From Macrostomum hystrix (Eukaryota > Platyhelminthes > Macrostomidae), in contig CATNEN010000033.1 in NCBI GenBank assembly GCA_950097015.1, positions 5,239,001 to 5,303,000 of the forward strand: DNA of 64,000 nucleotides, read 5' to 3'. Positions 61,220 through 64,000 of this stretch are shown here, one piece after another. Every line of letters begins with the position of its first letter. The stretch's first letter is position 1. Position numbers and translations under genes: made by a program. A model generated the notes under the pieces. The model ran no database searches. It was not told the DNA's origin and was given only the letters and a program-made list of their open reading frames with translations.

Positions 61220-61627
61220 TCAGGGCGCCAATTCGGGCTTTTCATTGAACGCTAATTGGCTCCAGCATTGGAGGGTACATGTTGTCAGCTTCATCATCAG
61301 TTCTTTGCACAGAGGGTCTATTCGAACGAGCCGAGGCAGCACCAGCTCTCGGTGTGGGATTGCGTCCCAGTGAAGACGGGTGTCTTGTTCGTGGCGCTTT
61401 GTAGGGCAGTTGTAGGCCTCGTCCGTAAAGTGCATGCTGCATACACGTAGGCCCCGCGACTTAATTGTTTGCAGGTCAATATCCAACTCCAGTAGCTGCT
61501 GCCAGCGCTTCGCCACAGTTTTATCTTTTGGAAATCTATGCATTCGCACCGGATTCCTTTCTCGGTGGTGATAGCACAGAGCTCGTGCAATTGGAGCACA
61601 GCAGTGGTTCGAATCAAATCGAATCAT
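61220..61627 (-). CDS. THAP-domain protein (partial gene or transposon-derived ORF)
   Basis: The frame contains a zinc-coordinating THAP domain. The first Cys pair is near the N-terminus (CCAP ... C), then MHRFPKDKTVAKRWQQLLE, and the second pair is CSMHF. The DAIPH near the end corresponds to the AVPT box of THAP domains. THAP domains bind DNA and are shared by host transcription regulators and P-element-type transposases. No transposase core follows: the frame closes about 45 codons after the domain at 61220. The opposite-strand frame at 60754-61248 is not supported. It may be an exon of a longer gene or a decayed copy. Confidence 0.6.
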   Translation of the reverse strand: MIRFDSNHCCAPIARALCYHHRERNPVRMHRFPKDKTVAKRWQQLLELDIDLQTIKSRGLRVCSMHFTDEAYNCPTKRHEQDTRLHWDAIPHRELVLPRLVRIDPLCKELMMKLTTCTLQCWSQLAFNEKPELAP

Positions 61628-62895
61628 TTCTACGAGATAGAAAAGCTAGTAGTTTCAATAACTCTTGACTCTTCCTGTTTATCAACAAATATAAGCTTGT
61701 ATTTAAACACGATTCGCCAGCCCCAAAATTTCTAACCCCCAACCTCTCAAACCCCCACCCCTAACCCAGGATAGCTATGTGCAGTCCTTGGTTTTCTATC
61801 CCCACCACCAGTGCGCCTAAATTATCGATCCACTCACCCTGCCCTGCCTTATAGGAAACCGATATAAACCCCATTTCAGACTACCCCCTCCCTCCTCTTT
61901 AAAAGATAAGCGGCATTGTACACTGTCGCGTCTTAATGTACGCCATTACTGCCCAAACAAGTTAGTTGTCTATGACGATATTATAGCAAATGATGTCTCG
62001 AAAACAGTCGCTCGTTTTGTCTAACTTAGCAAATAATACTGTTGCTTCCTTTTATTGCTACTAAGGCAGAAAGTAGAATAAAAAACTTGCCCAGAAAATT
62101 AGCCTGAGTGGCCTATCTAGTGTTTATAGTATCTGTGGTCCTGCCCATGCGGATGCAAGTAGGATATCCTGCCACAGGTGCAAGTGGAACAAATAGCTTT
62201 GTAGCTCGTAACAACAGGCAATTGATGAGTATGGCTAATTGCTGCAACGCTAGCCTAGCGACAGTCCTGGATGATGATTGCCTATGCCAGAGCATAACAC
62301 ACCTTTGGGTATAGGAAGAGGGTCACGAAAGAGAAGTCAGCCTTGGCGGGTATCCAAGTAAGTATCAAATCTAAATCTAATCTTGAAGGTCCTCATGCGT
62401 AAAAAAGGTGTACAGCTTTAGCAAAATACAAAGGCTAAAGTCAGTGAAAGTGCTCAGGCACAGTCCTGCAGTTAATTGACTGAGCAGAGAAGAGGCGGGC
62501 TCGCAGGGTCCAGTTCAGACCAGTTCCTAATGCAGGAAGAAAAACTTGTGCTCAGCTTGTATTTCGTATAATCCTGCAGCCGCCCTGGGTTTAGAGTGGA
62601 GCATGTAGAGAGGAGGCTGGGGTGGGTGTGGTGCACTTTTAAGGGACTCATTAGAGAGTGCGATGAGTAGCGCCACTTTCCAAGCAATTCTTTCTCATTT
62701 CTGTCAGATGCTAACGAGAACTGGATGCACACTGCTTTTGCGCTTAGCAACTGTCGCTAGGCGGGAATCTAGAAATCAATAGAATTTCATTCTACTTGGC
62801 TTTTATAAGCACAATGCAAATTCTTCTTTTTAAACACCAGCGTAGAGAGCCCTGAATACAGAACCTGGACACACAACTGCTCACTAAGCCACCGA
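61628..62895. other. Intergenic spacer
   Basis: No supportable gene; short frames lack homology or splice context. Confidence 0.5.
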
Positions 62896-62899
62896 TTCT

Positions 62900-63122
62900 C
62901 GAACCTGCGTACGGCTGTCCAGTCCATGGACTGGTGGGACGACATACCCAACCCTCAAATGACCCAGCTGATGCTGGTACCCATTTAACAGCTGGGTGAA
63001 CTGAAGCAATGCAGAGTTAAGTGTCTTGCTAAAATACACAGGTTGTTCCAGTGACGTCGGGAATCGAACCCTCGACCTTCAAGTAGTGAGGCCCACGCTC
63101 TAAACACTATAGGCTACAACCC
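62900..63122 (-). mobile_element. tRNA-derived SINE (family S1), inverted copy
   Basis: On the minus strand it reads GGTTGTAGCCTATAGTGTTTAG, GTCGAGGGTTCGATTCCCGAC, GCAAGACACTTAACTCTG and CAGCTGTTAAATGGGTACC, then CAGTCCATGGACTGGACAGC. It ends just upstream of an exon acceptor at 63130. Confidence 0.9.
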
Positions 63123-63130
63123 CCTTGCAG

Positions 63131-63393
63131 TACCCCCTGAAGAGTGTGCACTGAATGGATTCGACCTCGACTACAAGCCGAACCAGTTTTCATTCGTGGT
63201 GGAACACAAGGAAGAGAGGGTTCCGTCAACGATTACTACTTCCGTCGGAACCAATACCTTTCTCGACGACAAGGGTCGGCTGATGCATCAATCGGATATT
63301 ATGCCAAAGCTTCATGGCGTGACTGACGGATCTGTTTCAGACCAAAATCAAAAACCAGTTCCAGAGGAAAAAACCAACCGACGCCACGGCTAA
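63131..63393 (+). CDS. Probable terminal exon of an unidentified gene
   Basis: After CCCCTTGCAG an open frame of 87 codons runs to a stop at 63393 (PPEECALNGFDLDYKPNQF ... LMHQSDIMPKLHGV ... EEKTNRRHG). The composition resembles the other exons, and the open stretch starts exactly at the acceptor. No upstream exon on the plus strand is identified with confidence. The SINE immediately upstream would lie in the preceding intron. Confidence 0.4.
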
Positions 63394-64000
63394 TCAAGCT
63401 ACGGAAGCGGTGCAAGAACCGAGGCGGAGTTCTCACCAACGTCGACCCCCCTGATCGTTTTGGTTACTGACGATTTTCAGCATCGGTGGGGGTGGTTGCA
63501 TATGCTGCATTATTCATAGATTTATTTTCTTCTAAAAGTAGTCTATGTGCCATCGGGGCAAAATGTTACCGTACACCTTGTTTGCTAGAAAACTTCAATG
63601 CCCTTAAGGTAAAGAAATATAAGAGCGAGCTTCGTGCTCCTGCCAATTTGGAGCTGCTCAAATAACGCCCTTCTCAATTCATTAACCCAAGTGCATTCGT
63701 GTTTTTCAAACATAGCACGCACAAATTTATTAATTTACAATCTTGTAATATTCTTAGGTACTCATTTTAATTGTACGGATTATTATATTTATGCCATTTT
63801 TATATTGCAACGTGTCACTTTTTTCATTTATAATTGATTGCGTTTTTAATGTTATAAATTTGTTTTAACGATGATTTTAAATATATTATAAAATAAATAG
63901 TCAGTCAATAAGTTTGCACCGAGGTTCGACTATCAGAAGATTTGAACGCCGCTTTCGACATGCTCTTTTATTACAATCTATATGCTTGAATATGTGCTCA
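63394..64000. other. AT-rich flank at the window end
   Basis: AATAAA at about 63892 may be a polyadenylation signal for the exon above. Nothing else seen. Confidence 0.45.

Noticed and set aside
60754-61248. 164-codon plus-strand frame
   Set aside because: It partly overlaps the THAP frame on the other strand, lacks domain similarity and starts at the end of a SINE tail in AT-rich sequence.

Overview
The window is nuclear DNA of an invertebrate animal. The evidence is spliced genes with GT-AG introns, animal-specific gene families (Galpha-o, FoxJ2/3, a three-domain gelsolin, a Mab-21 nucleotidyltransferase), GC-rich exons in AT-rich spacers, tRNA-derived SINEs, DNA transposons and a Ty3/gypsy element. 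The three-domain gelsolin, short secreted proteins and heavy minisatellite load would fit a spiralian such as a free-living flatworm, but that placement is inference. No bacterial operons or CRISPR arrays are present.

Layout. 1-2.8 kb: a 21-bp minisatellite, then the 3' exons of an unrecognised Cys-containing protein. 3.3-4.4 kb: a non-autonomous hAT element stuffed with a 16-bp minisatellite. 5.5-6.3 kb (-) and 18.6-19.4 kb (+): two paralogous secreted proteins whose C-terminal halves resemble IL-17 cytokines. 7.1-7.4 kb: an inverted broken copy of the 2.5-2.8 kb exon. 9.1-9.5 kb: a six-cysteine secreted peptide gene. 9.7-13.4 kb: three large minisatellite arrays. 13.7-16.5 kb (-): FoxJ2/3. 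22.0-28.5 kb: a complete, very young Ty3/gypsy element on the minus strand. 29.9-32.5 kb (+): an FAD-dependent oxidoreductase with minisatellites in all three introns. 33.5 kb (+): a tiny Cys-rich membrane protein. 35.4-40.8 kb (-): Galpha-o. 43.4-45.7 kb: three inverted-repeat elements. 46.1-48.4 kb (+): ZCCHC9 and the RNA polymerase III subunit RPC7. 50.1-52.4 kb (+): the gelsolin. 53.6-57.3 kb (+): an ankyrin-repeat protein fused to a Mab-21/cGAS-like nucleotidyltransferase. 58.3-59.2 kb (-): a small secreted protein. 60.4-63.4 kb: SINEs, a THAP-domain ORF and an orphan exon.

The genes do not form a pathway. Most are ordinary signalling, transcription and housekeeping genes. The points of most interest are the ankyrin-Mab-21 fusion, which keeps GS, DxD and third-Asp catalytic motifs and so may be a cGAS-like receptor; the IL-17-like pair; and the tandem arrays that fill almost every long intron, one of them apparently grown from an exon-intron junction.

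Caution on sequence quality: at least eight otherwise well-conserved coding regions change frame by one base, nearly always by one extra base. I read most of these as base-level insertion errors rather than decay, so the frames given here need checking against raw reads.
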